Notes: generated by a model from the sequence alone, not told the origin. A stretch of DNA of 5,201 bases from Candidatus Woesearchaeota archaeon (GCA_019323655.1 JAHWGX010000083.1:1-5201), one strand, 5' to 3'. Positions 1 to 4,525 are shown, numbered from the stretch's first letter. Program-made: numbers and translations.

Positions 1-2
1 CA

Positions 3-80
3 AAGAAAAACAATATGATTGAAGAGGCGCGAAGAAAATTTGTGCTGTATGAAAGGATGATGGGGTTTGCTGAAGCGTAA
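3..80 (+). CDS. 3' end of an unidentified protein gene (partial)
   Basis: An open frame enters from the left edge and ends at TAA 78-80. The 25 visible residues end in ARRKFVLYERMMGFAEA. The mix of Glu, Arg and aromatic residues reads like an amphipathic C-terminal helix of a soluble protein. The other two plus frames stop within the first 25 bases, so this is the only frame that could carry a gene in from upstream. It converges on the minus-strand small membrane gene ending at 111. The piece is too short to name a family. Confidence 0.55.
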   Translation, partial: KKNNMIEEARRKFVLYERMMGFAEA

Positions 81-110
81 TTATCAACAAGGGGGGAACT
101 TATGAAATAG

Positions 111-338
111 TTATGCAACCAAACACAAAATTAGTAAAGTTATTAAAGGTAATGGTGAGCTAGGCAGTGAGATAAAATTAAAGGGAAGTCCAAGTATTTT
201 TAGGATTGTTAGGCCCTTAGGTGACAGTAAACCAAGAAAGAACCTAAATAGCAAAACCCCGGCTAAAGCTAAAAAAGCGATGGTTAAAAGATCTTTCTTC
301 CAATTAGGCTTCAAAAACTCTTTAATTGGATTACTCAT
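111..338 (-). CDS. Small membrane protein with FLKPNWKK N-terminal motif
   Basis: A 75-residue protein of unknown function. The N-terminus MSNPIKEFLKPNWKK is followed by a strongly hydrophobic segment (about residues 17-38). After a short Lys-containing linker comes a second hydrophobic stretch (about 43-75), so two membrane helices are likely. The FLKPxWKK start followed at once by a transmembrane helix is a recurring pattern in small archaeal membrane proteins of unknown role. The protein ends abruptly inside hydrophobic sequence (LITLLILCLVA), whereas relatives I recall end with a short polar tail after the last helix. The +1-type frame just beyond would read CVWLHNYF, so a C-terminal frameshift is possible. 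The start is supported by a TATA-like box at 365-372 that puts the transcription start about 3 bases before ATG. Confidence 0.7.
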   Translation of the reverse strand: MSNPIKEFLKPNWKKDLLTIAFLALAGVLLFRFFLGLLSPKGLTILKILGLPFNFISLPSSPLPLITLLILCLVA

Positions 339-364
339 AATTATTCCAGTTTAGATTGATATTC

Positions 365-373
365 TATTTAAAT
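365..373 (-). promoter_or_regulatory. TATA box of the small membrane gene
   Basis: On the minus strand the sequence ATTTAAATA lies in an AT-rich gap between the aminopeptidase stop and the small membrane gene. Counting about 24 bases from its downstream edge puts transcription start near 341, three bases before the ATG at 338. The gene would then have its own leaderless transcript instead of depending on the aminopeptidase 90 bases upstream. Confidence 0.5.
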
Positions 374-428
374 ATGTCGTTAGCTTCAATGCGTTTTGAA
401 TTTTAAACTATGGTTGGATATAACAAAG

Positions 429-1511
429 TTACCCAAACCTCTCCACCAATTTCCCGTCAAAATAAACCTTAGGATTCTTAAAGACCTGGTCAAGGTGTAT
501 TATTGCATAGATGTTTCCGCCAAACCAGTAATTGCTTCCTATGCCGACATGAGCAGTACCTAAAACCTTGTCATCAATAATTGTTGCTCCTATGAGCTTT
601 GCTTTTGGGTTAAGCCCAATACCCAACTCGCAGATTCTTCTTACGCTGCCGGGGTGCTTTGCTATGGAAGCAGCCCAGTTTAATGTGTTCTCAAGCTCTT
701 TCGCCTCTTTTCCGCCGCTTATCTCTGTTATATTGCCGTCGCTGATTTTAAGCGTTATCGGCTCTTTTATTAGCATAGTCCCGTTCTGAACCCTTGAGCT
801 TCCGTCAATCACTATCTTGCCTTCTATCCTCTTTCCGTTTGGAGGCGCATACACCTCTCCTGCAGGCAAATTGCCCCCGGAGCCGGGTTCTGTATAGTTT
901 CCGTCAGCAACTATCCCTCTTATGCCTTTTATGTTGTAATACAAATCAGTCCCTGCATCTGTTGCCACTCTTATTTCTTCTGCACCATCAAAAATTTTTC
1001 TTAGCTTTTCATGGCTTGCCTGGAAAGGCTTGTAGTTAATATCCATTGCATCTACAATAGACTGGATCTGGCTTGTTTTTAGGTCGCCCAGGCTCATTGC
1101 GGAAACAAACCTGTGGTTTTTTTTCTTTACCCACCTTCTAAAGCTTTTTCCGAGCTCCTTTATGTTTCCGAGCTTGTCGGACATATTGATTATTATCACA
1201 TTGGAGCTTGGCAGCTCTGACAAAGAGCCAATAACATCATTATCAGCCAAATCGCCTCTGCTTTTGACGTTCTGAAGAACCAGCTTTGCATCAAGGTTTA
1301 ACTGCTGGGCCGCGAGGTAATAAGCCCCGGACATTACTGCTGCTGAATTCCTGCTTTCAGAACCTGTGTCCCCGACAACAAGAATCTTTTCGTCTTTGAC
1401 CCCAAGGCAGGGAACAAGCACTTTCTTTATCTGAAGGGCAATCTTTTCTGATGAATCATATAAACTGTTCCCCTTCAGCCAGTTTAAAGACTCAACCGTT
1501 TCCATATGCAT
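429..1511 (-). CDS. M29-family (AmpS/aminopeptidase T-like) metallo-aminopeptidase
   Basis: Predicted cytosolic metal-dependent aminopeptidase that removes N-terminal residues from peptides; 360 residues, close to the usual family length. The N-terminal half (about 1-190) is the variable domain. The C-terminal half holds the family signatures: NLPAGEVYAPP (214-224, Glu219), ELGIGLNP (295-302, Glu295), GTAHVGIG (318-325, His321), the glycine pair FGG (330-332) and HLD (339-341, His339 and Asp341). Glu219, Glu295, His321, His339 and Asp341 match the two-metal ligand set known for the family. Where relatives usually have DEK, this protein has DDK (313-315), replacing a probable Glu ligand by Asp. 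There are Met codons at residues 1 and 3. The TATA box at 1526-1535 predicts transcription start near 1504-1506, so Met3 (ATG 1505-1503) may be the true leaderless start. It diverges from the HTH/zinc-ribbon regulator at 1593. Confidence 0.88.
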   Translation of the reverse strand: MHMETVESLNWLKGNSLYDSSEKIALQIKKVLVPCLGVKDEKILVVGDTGSESRNSAAVMSGAYYLAAQQLNLDAKLVLQNVKSRGDLADNDVIGSLSELPSSNVIIINMSDKLGNIKELGKSFRRWVKKKNHRFVSAMSLGDLKTSQIQSIVDAMDINYKPFQASHEKLRKIFDGAEEIRVATDAGTDLYYNIKGIRGIVADGNYTEPGSGGNLPAGEVYAPPNGKRIEGKIVIDGSSRVQNGTMLIKEPITLKISDGNITEISGGKEAKELENTLNWAASIAKHPGSVRRICELGIGLNPKAKLIGATIIDDKVLGTAHVGIGSNYWFGGNIYAIIHLDQVFKNPKVYFDGKLVERFG

Positions 1512-1527
1512 CCAAATTTTTTTGGAT
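1510..1527. promoter_or_regulatory. Palindromic operator candidate in a divergent promoter region
   Basis: ATCCAAA (1510-1516) and TTTGGAT (1521-1527) form a perfect 7-bp inverted repeat around four T bases. On the minus strand it lies between the aminopeptidase TATA box and its predicted transcription start. That is the classical site where an archaeal repressor blocks polymerase loading. A third copy of the half-site, TTTTGGAT, sits at 1538-1545 in direct orientation with 1520-1527, 18 bases apart start to start, on the far side of the same TATA box. The adjacent HTH/zinc-ribbon gene at 1593 is the obvious candidate binder, but that is inference. Confidence 0.45.
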
Positions 1528-1535
1528 ATTTTAAA
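1526..1535 (-). promoter_or_regulatory. TATA box of the aminopeptidase gene
   Basis: The minus strand reads TTTAAAATAT. Its spacing predicts transcription start at about 1504-1506, at the second Met codon of the aminopeptidase. No Shine-Dalgarno sequence is present, which fits a leaderless transcript. Confidence 0.5.
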
Positions 1536-1554
1536 GCTTTTGGATTAGAAAAGG

Positions 1555-1562
1555 TTTTATAG
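1555..1562 (+). promoter_or_regulatory. TATA box of the HTH/zinc-ribbon regulator gene
   Basis: TTTTATAG lies 31-38 bases before the ATG at 1593. The predicted transcription start is near 1586, leaving a leader of about 7 bases and no Shine-Dalgarno sequence. Confidence 0.5.
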
Positions 1563-1592
1563 CCCGCTGCCAACTTCCTGAAACAATTTAAA

Positions 1593-1865
1593 ATGACCAG
1601 AAGAGAAAAAATAATTGAAATCCTAAGCAAAGAGGAAAAATCAGCGCAGCAGCTGGCAAATGAGCTTCAGGCCCAGCTGTTTGAAATTCTGGAGGATTTA
1701 GGGCATATAAAGCATTCCATAAAGCCAAGAAAACTAATGGCATTACCGGCGAAATGCAGGAAATGCGGATTTGCCTTTGAGGAGAGAAGCAAAATAAAAA
1801 AGCCAGGCAGGTGCCCAAGATGCAAATCAGAATGGATTATGGCGCCTTTGTTTAGGATTAGGTAA
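1593..1865 (+). CDS. Predicted transcriptional regulator, HTH domain fused to a zinc ribbon (COG3357-like)
   Basis: A 90-residue, basic, probably DNA-binding protein of the small archaeal family that joins an N-terminal helix-turn-helix to a C-terminal zinc ribbon. Residues 1-42 form the helical part: TRREKIIEILSKEEKSAQQLANEL looks like the first helices of a winged-helix fold, and LFEILEDLGHIKHSIK like its recognition end. Residues 53-83 are the zinc ribbon, with CRKCGF (Cys55, Cys58) and CPRCKSEWI (Cys74, Cys77) separated by basic residues. Length and motif spacing match the family. Its DNA target is unknown. The divergent promoter region upstream carries palindromic half-sites, so self-regulation or control of the neighbouring aminopeptidase gene is plausible but not shown. 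Translation starts at the only suitable ATG, about 7 bases after the predicted transcript start. Confidence 0.85.
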   Translation: MTRREKIIEILSKEEKSAQQLANELQAQLFEILEDLGHIKHSIKPRKLMALPAKCRKCGFAFEERSKIKKPGRCPRCKSEWIMAPLFRIR

Positions 1866-1879
1866 GCTATTTAAGAAAA

Positions 1880-1888
1880 ATATATAAA
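1880..1888 (+). promoter_or_regulatory. TATA box of the HAD phosphatase gene
   Basis: ATATATAAA ends 22 bases before the ATG at 1911, so transcription should begin at the A of the start codon or within a base or two of it. No Shine-Dalgarno sequence is visible. This is a clear leaderless configuration and separates the gene from the upstream regulator despite the short 45-base gap. Confidence 0.65.
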
Positions 1889-1910
1889 ATCCAAGATAGT
1901 CTTTTGTTGT

Positions 1911-2582
1911 ATGATAAAGGCAGTTTTGTTTGACCTGGACAATACGTTGATTGATTTCATGAAGATGAAGAAAATCAGCTGCAGCGCTGCAATTGACGCT
2001 ATGATAGGCGCGGGCCTGAATGTAAAGCACGACAAGGCCGTTAAGGCTCTTTTTGAGCTTTATGACAAGTATGGCTTAGAGGAGAAAACAATATTCCAGA
2101 AGTTTTTAAAGAGGCTTACAGGAAAAGTAGACTACAGGGTACTAGCAAACGGCATAGTCGCTTACAGAAGGGTAAGATCAGGGTTTTTAGAGCCTTACCC
2201 TAATGTGGATTATGTCTTATTGAAGCTGAAAAGCCAGGGGATTAAGCTTGGCATAATAACAGATGCCCCAAAGCTTAAGGCGTGGATAAGGCTTGCCTCA
2301 ATGAAATTAAGCAACTATTTTGATGCTGTCGTTACATTTGAGGACACTAAGAAGCTGAAGCCCTCCAGGCTGCCTTTTGAATCTGCATTGAGGAAATTAA
2401 AGCTAAAGCCGTCAGAATGCCTGATGGTAGGAGACTGGCCCGAAAGAGACATCAAGGGCGCAAAAAAGCTCGGGATGAAGACCTGCTTTGCAAGATACGG
2501 AAACCCCAAAGTGAAAAAATCCTATGCGGACTATGAGATTGGCGATATCAAGGCCATTCTTAATATTGTTAAAAAGCAGTAA
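1911..2582 (+). CDS. HAD-superfamily hydrolase, subfamily IA (TIGR02253/CTE7-like phosphatase)
   Basis: A 223-residue cytosolic phosphohydrolase of the haloacid dehalogenase superfamily. Motif I is DLDNTL (8-13), with nucleophile Asp8 and acid/base Asp10. The cap domain occupies about 15-90 and is helical. Motif II is IITDAP (115-120, Thr117). The motif III lysine is in KLKPSRLPF (Lys150). Motif IV is GDWPERDIKGAKKLGM (174-189), with Asp175 and Asp180 as Mg2+ ligands. All catalytic positions are intact and the length is normal. Motif III and IV wording (KP...PF, then MVGD..xxDIKGAKKLGMKT) resembles the archaeal group often annotated as glyceraldehyde-3-phosphate phosphatase-like or simply HAD hydrolase. 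The substrate cannot be read from the sequence. The start is fixed by a TATA box at leaderless spacing. Confidence 0.88.
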   Translation: MIKAVLFDLDNTLIDFMKMKKISCSAAIDAMIGAGLNVKHDKAVKALFELYDKYGLEEKTIFQKFLKRLTGKVDYRVLANGIVAYRRVRSGFLEPYPNVDYVLLKLKSQGIKLGIITDAPKLKAWIRLASMKLSNYFDAVVTFEDTKKLKPSRLPFESALRKLKLKPSECLMVGDWPERDIKGAKKLGMKTCFARYGNPKVKKSYADYEIGDIKAILNIVKKQ

Positions 2583-2614
2583 TTTAATACTTTTATTTGC
2601 AAAATTTAAAAACA

Positions 2615-2622
2615 TTTATATA
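2615..2622 (+). promoter_or_regulatory. TATA box of the DUF5679-type zinc-ribbon gene
   Basis: TTTATATA in an A-rich context predicts transcription start near 2646, giving a leader of about 43 bases before the ATG at 2689. A second weaker match (TTTATAAA, 2650-2657) would start transcription near 2681, downstream of the ribosome-binding site, so the first box is preferred. Confidence 0.5.
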
Positions 2623-2674
2623 GTATTTGTGGATTTGCACTAAATATTGTTTATAAAGGAAACAAAATAATCCT

Positions 2675-2680
2675 GAGGTG
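2675..2680 (+). promoter_or_regulatory. Shine-Dalgarno sequence, zinc-ribbon gene
   Basis: GAGGTG matches the archaeal ribosome-binding consensus (GGAGGTGA) and lies 8 bases before ATG 2689. It decides the start of a 48-codon gene and stands out because most other first genes here lack one. Confidence 0.75.
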
Positions 2681-2688
2681 GTTTTAAA

Positions 2689-2835
2689 ATGGCAGAAGGA
2701 AGATGCATGAAATGCAAAAAACAGGTTGAGATCAAGAACGGCAAGGAAGTTACTATGAAGAACAAGATGAAAGCCTTAAAAGGCGAATGCCCTAAATGCG
2801 GAACCAAGGTATTCAGAATTCTTGGAAAGGCTTAA
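2689..2835 (+). CDS. Small zinc-ribbon protein, DUF5679-like
   Basis: A 48-residue basic protein with one four-cysteine zinc site: CMKC (Cys6, Cys9) and CPKCGTKVFRI (Cys34, Cys37). The spacer contains VEIKNGKEVTMKN and a Lys-rich KMKALKGEC stretch. The pattern CxxCKKxVEI...TMKN...LKGxCPxCGTKVFRI is that of the DUF5679 family, found in archaea and some bacteria; no biochemical function is known to me. The small basic Cys4 fold would suit nucleic-acid or ribosome binding, but that is only a guess. A good ribosome-binding site, its own promoter and a T-rich terminator behind it suggest a well-expressed single-gene unit. Confidence 0.85.
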   Translation: MAEGRCMKCKKQVEIKNGKEVTMKNKMKALKGECPKCGTKVFRILGKA

Positions 2836-2840
2836 TAACA

Positions 2841-2871
2841 TTAATTTTCTTATTCTTCTTTTTTGATTTTC
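2841..2871 (+). terminator. T-rich transcription terminator
   Basis: Just after the zinc-ribbon gene, the plus strand runs through clustered T tracts (TTTTCTT, TTCTTCTTTTTT, TTTTCCC) without a GC-rich hairpin. This is the usual form of archaeal intrinsic terminators. It lies between this gene and the converging minus-strand gene that ends at 2908. Confidence 0.55.
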
Positions 2872-2907
2872 CCAATCAGGACTTAAGGTAACTTCTTCCA
2901 GTTCAGC

Positions 2908-3217
2908 TTACTTTAATTTTGGCATTATCTTATATGCTATCAGCCCTATTACTGCTGTTATGATCCAGAACAAGAAGGGATTTACTATGTTTAAAGCAAA
3001 CAGTGTCAGGTTTAGCACTGCTGCTATGGCCAGAATGATTGCAAGAGGCTTTAAATTCATTTTTATTGGAACTTGCCAACTTTCGTTGTTTGTTAAACCT
3101 TCCCTAACAGGCAAAAGCATATTTAAGCTGCCGAACTGCATCTCACCACATTCATTGCAGTAGCATTCGTTTGATTTCCTTACACAAAACCTGGCAACTG
3201 AGCCGCATAAGGCGCAT
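2908..3217 (-). pseudogene. Zinc-finger/two-TM membrane protein gene with frameshift at its start codon
   Basis: The frame from 3222 down to 2908 is open. It reads N-R-CALCGSVARFCVRKSNECYCNECGEMQFGS, then a linker and two membrane helices (about residues 32-51 and 54-71 counted from the ATG at 3141), ending in KIMPKLK. The Cys-rich head (CxxC...C...CYCNEC) is a zinc-finger-like module, but it has no start codon in this frame: a TGA at 3225-3223 is followed directly by AATAGATGCGCC. The predicted leaderless start, ATG 3217, is exactly 24 bases after the TATA box and reads another frame that ends after 22 codons. One extra TG (ATG TGC GCC) would restore M-CALCGSV. So either the gene lost a dinucleotide or the sequence has an error here. 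A shortened 77-residue membrane protein could still start at ATG 3141. Function unknown. Confidence 0.55.
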
Positions 3218-3240
3218 CTATTTCACAAAGATTATCTTAT

Positions 3241-3248
3241 TTTTTATA
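3241..3248 (-). promoter_or_regulatory. TATA box of the zinc-finger membrane gene
   Basis: TATAAAAA on the minus strand, preceded by TTGG, predicts transcription start exactly at A3217 of an ATG. This marks 3217 as the intended start of the broken gene and supports the frameshift reading. Confidence 0.55.
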
Positions 3249-3361
3249 CCAAGAATTAAAAATTGCCACCCCCACGCTCCCTCTTCTTATCGCAGCGCTG
3301 GTATTTATAGTTTTGGTTTTCCCGTATATATAACCGTATACTGATATATTTTTGTCAGGTT

Positions 3362-3550
3362 TTACCTTTTCTTTTTGGGCAGTTTGGAACACTTGGACAT
3401 CATATTCGCAAACAAGCCAAATGCAAGGAATATTACTGCAGCAGAAAGAATGACCATGCTGTAATTGATTTTGCTTATAGCCGCAATTCCTGCCAGAGTG
3501 TACAATAAAACGCCTATGAACAGGAATTTATTGGCCAGGCTTATTTTCAT
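3362..3550 (-). CDS. Small two-TM membrane protein
   Basis: A 62-residue hypothetical membrane protein. MKISLANK is followed by hydrophobic segments at about 8-25 and 31-49, and the tail SKCSKLPKKKR is strongly basic, so the tail probably faces the cytoplasm. Its ATG overlaps the TGA of the upstream 118-residue membrane gene by four bases (ATGA, 3547-3550), so the two are almost certainly translated from one message by coupling. No family is recognisable. The 140 bases between its stop and the start of the next gene contain AT-rich promoter-like sequence only. Confidence 0.65.
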   Translation of the reverse strand: MKISLANKFLFIGVLLYTLAGIAAISKINYSMVILSAAVIFLAFGLFANMMSKCSKLPKKKR

Positions 3551-3903
3551 CTTCTGTATTTTTCTTTTAGGTAATGGTAGGATTCATAAACCAATGCAGC
3601 CAGATGAGCAAACAAATACACTGCTATTACCGAGACTATTGCAATTGAAAGAAGGATTTTATCAGCCAGAGCCAGCAGGCTTTTTATCAAGGCTGTGTTG
3701 CTGGAAATCAGGAATATTGCAGTCAGGAGCAAAGATATAAGATAGTATTTGTGGTTGTCCTTGTCCTTTAGGTCTTTGATTATTAAAAAGCATAAAGCTA
3801 TGAGGATTATTAAGTTAAGAACTAACGATGCATAGCTAACAAAGGTATAAATTAAAAACACTGCAAATAAGATGCAAATTATTGCAACAATTGCGAACAT
3901 CAT
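3547..3903 (-). CDS. Four-TM membrane protein downstream of the tRNA gene
   Basis: A 118-residue hypothetical integral membrane protein starting MMFAIVAIICILFAVF. Hydrophobic segments lie at about 2-22, 26-43, 54-70 and 82-105; a charged loop KDLKDKDNHK (44-52) sits in the middle, and the tail YLKEKYRR is basic. The frame stays open to an ATG at 3987, but those extra 28 residues are the translation of tRNA and intron sequence, so ATG 3903 (or the next codon, 3900) is the real start. It begins 10 bases after the tRNA 3' end, with no promoter of its own visible. It may therefore be made from the tRNA transcript after 3'-end processing. It overlaps the next gene by ATGA. I recognise no family. 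Confidence 0.68.
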   Translation of the reverse strand: MMFAIVAIICILFAVFLIYTFVSYASLVLNLIILIALCFLIIKDLKDKDNHKYYLISLLLTAIFLISSNTALIKSLLALADKILLSIAIVSVIAVYLFAHLAALVYESYHYLKEKYRR

Positions 3904-3927
3904 TTTAATAAAATGCGGGGAGTAGGA

Positions 3928-3947
3928 CTTTCGACGAACTTTGTCGT
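3928..3947 (-). other. tRNA-Leu intron 3, T loop (59/60)
   Basis: A 20-nt insert between TTCGAA and T of the T loop. Central helix TTCG pairs with CGAA (4 bp). The 5' bulge is A-rich (cut AA|A), the inner stem ACGA/TCGT closes a CAAAGT loop, and the 3' bulge is AGT (cut AG|T). Excision restores the canonical loop TTCGAAT closed by GTGGG/CCTAC. Confidence 0.86.
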
Positions 3948-3979
3948 TTCGAACCCACGTAGGCACTAAGCCAACAGGT

Positions 3980-4021
3980 ATCTTCATCTCATAGGCGAGA
4001 AGCCTGATAATACCTGAGATG
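3980..4021 (-). other. tRNA-Leu intron 2, canonical 37/38 position
   Basis: A 42-nt insert after G37 of the anticodon loop. The inner helix CATCTCA (4021-4015) pairs with TGAGATG (3991-3985). The central helix is CTTA against GAAG, with one A-G mismatch. The bulges GG|C and AT|A give the standard cuts, restoring a 7-base loop C-T-TAG-G-A. An internal AGGC/GCCT hairpin may lie in the loop. Confidence 0.88.
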
Positions 4022-4037
4022 CCTAAGCCTGTCCCGT

Positions 4038-4057
4038 ATAGCCTTCATTCACTGAAT
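4038..4057 (-). other. tRNA-Leu intron 1, D loop (about 21/22)
   Basis: A 20-nt insert between GGCCAA and ACGG. It folds as bulge-helix-bulge. Exon GGCC pairs with intron GGCT (4 bp central helix), and the bulge AAA (cut AA|A) leads to inner helix TTCA/TGAA with loop GTGAA. Bulge ATA (cut AT|A) lies before the closing CCG/CGG stem. Cutting after the second base of each bulge gives a standard D loop. Confidence 0.85.
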
Positions 4058-4103
4058 TTGGCCACTCCGGCATCCCCGCATAATGTGAATGAGAACCAGT
4101 TTC

Positions 4104-4111
4104 TTTAAAAA
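4104..4111 (-). promoter_or_regulatory. TATA box of the tRNA-Leu gene
   Basis: TTTTTAAA on the minus strand puts transcription start at about 4080, one base before tRNA position 1. The T run just upstream may also end the LSm-L37e transcript, whose last stop codon is only 6 bases away. Confidence 0.6.
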
Positions 4112-4116
4112 TATTA

Positions 4117-4278
4117 TTATTTCTTCTGCCAATTATAGCTTCTTAATCTGGCGCTTTTTCCAAAACCGCAGGAGCTGCATTTCTTTTTCCTGATATGGTA
4201 GGTTCTCTCCCCGCACCTTCTGCAGTGTATCATGTTCTTCTTTCCGGATTTCCTGCCCATAGAAGGTGTTCCTTTCAT
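4117..4278 (-). CDS. rpl37e: Large-subunit ribosomal protein L37e (eL37)
   Basis: A 53-residue basic zinc protein of the 50S subunit. It begins with the family hallmark MKGTPSMGRKSGKKN, followed by HCRRCGERTYH (Cys19, Cys22), RKKKCSSCGFGKSARLR (Cys34, Cys37) and the tail SYNWQKK. The four cysteines bind one zinc, and the KGTPSMG start is decisive both for identity and for the start codon, not the internal Met7. Length is normal, at the short end. It lies 17 bases behind the LSm gene on the same strand. The LSm-L37e pair is a well-known conserved archaeal operon. GTGAT just before the start is a weak ribosome-binding match. Confidence 0.95.
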   Translation of the reverse strand: MKGTPSMGRKSGKKNMIHCRRCGERTYHIRKKKCSSCGFGKSARLRSYNWQKK

Positions 4279-4295
4279 TTAAATCACTTAAGACT

Positions 4296-4523
4296 TTACT
4301 CTGGCGATATGACTGTTATTGTATCTCCCCGTATGAATACCACGCCAAGCTTCCTCTTTACTTCGTTGTCAACATGCTCTTCGGCATCCTCAAGCACAAC
4401 ATTGACATGTATGTCAAACGACTTTAGCTTTCCAACATACTGCCTGTTGTTTTTCAGCTCAACGATTACTCTCTTGTCCCTCGCTTTATTCAAAGCATCC
4501 AATGGTCTTGAAACTTCTGTCAT
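4296..4523 (-). CDS. Sm-like archaeal protein (LSm/SmAP)
   Basis: A 75-residue RNA-binding protein expected to assemble into a heptameric ring that binds U-rich RNA, taking part in RNA metabolism. The Sm1 motif spans about 17-50 (KRVIVELKNNRQYVGKLKSFDIHVNVVLEDAEEH), with the RNA-contact signature D37-x-H39-x-N41. The Sm2 motif is at 59-72 (LGVVFIRGDTITVI), with R65-G66-D67. A short N-terminal helix (PLDALNKARDK) precedes the fold, and a charged loop EEHVDNEVKRK joins the two motifs. All key residues and the length fit archaeal SmAP1. It is first in an operon with L37e. A GGGGTG ribosome-binding site lies 6 bases before the start, inside one arm of an inverted repeat. Confidence 0.95.
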   Translation of the reverse strand: MTEVSRPLDALNKARDKRVIVELKNNRQYVGKLKSFDIHVNVVLEDAEEHVDNEVKRKLGVVFIRGDTITVISPE

Positions 4524-4525
4524 TT

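Larger units (their letters stand above)
3914..4079 (-). tRNA. tRNA-Leu(UAG) with three introns
   Basis: Read on the minus strand. The acceptor stem GCGGGGA (4079-4073) pairs perfectly with TCCCCGC (3921-3915), and the discriminator is A (3914). U8 G9 are at 4072-4071. The D arm is CCG (4070-4068) with CGG (4036-4034), its loop carrying AGTGGCC. Anticodon stem ACAGG (4032-4028) pairs with CCTGT (3978-3974). The loop is C-T-TAG-G then A38, with the anticodon TAG at 4025-4023. The long class II variable arm (3973-3959) contains GGC-TTAGT-GCC. The T arm is GTGGG (3958-3954) with CCTAC (3926-3922) and loop TTCGAA+T. Introns occupy 4038-4057, 3980-4021 and 3928-3947; removing them leaves 84 nt. 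CCA is not encoded. UAG, the long variable arm, A73 and the archaeal Leu-like acceptor agree on leucine, reading CUN codons. Confidence 0.93.

Noticed and set aside
568..1039. Two plus-strand open frames (568-789 and 794-1039) opposite the aminopeptidase
   Set aside because: They are antisense to strongly conserved M29 motifs, are rich in Leu/Ser/Cys as expected of shadow frames, and have no promoter or ribosome-binding site.
3249..3361. Possible small RNA or tiny GTG-started ORF on the minus strand (GGGGGTGG stretch, TATA-like ACTATAAATACC)
   Set aside because: The ORF would be only about a dozen codons, and no C/D-box, kink-turn or stable hairpin is evident. It is better regarded as intergenic promoter sequence.
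3465..3740. 91-codon plus-strand open frame opposite the two small membrane genes
   Set aside because: The minus strand carries overlapping ATGA-coupled membrane genes with coherent hydrophobic helices. The plus frame has no coherent domain or start signals.
3904..3987. N-terminal extension MKIPVGLVPTWVRNDKVRRKSYSPHFIK of the four-TM protein
   Set aside because: These codons lie in tRNA intron 2, the variable arm, the T arm and the acceptor stem. The reading is fortuitous.
3975..4016. Stem CAGGTAT/ATACCTG as an anticodon stem giving anticodon UAU (Ile)
   Set aside because: It conflicts with the long variable arm and leaves the D arm unexplained. The ACAGG/CCTGT stem gives UAG and a class II Leu tRNA with standard splice bulges. 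The other stem may be a competing precursor fold.
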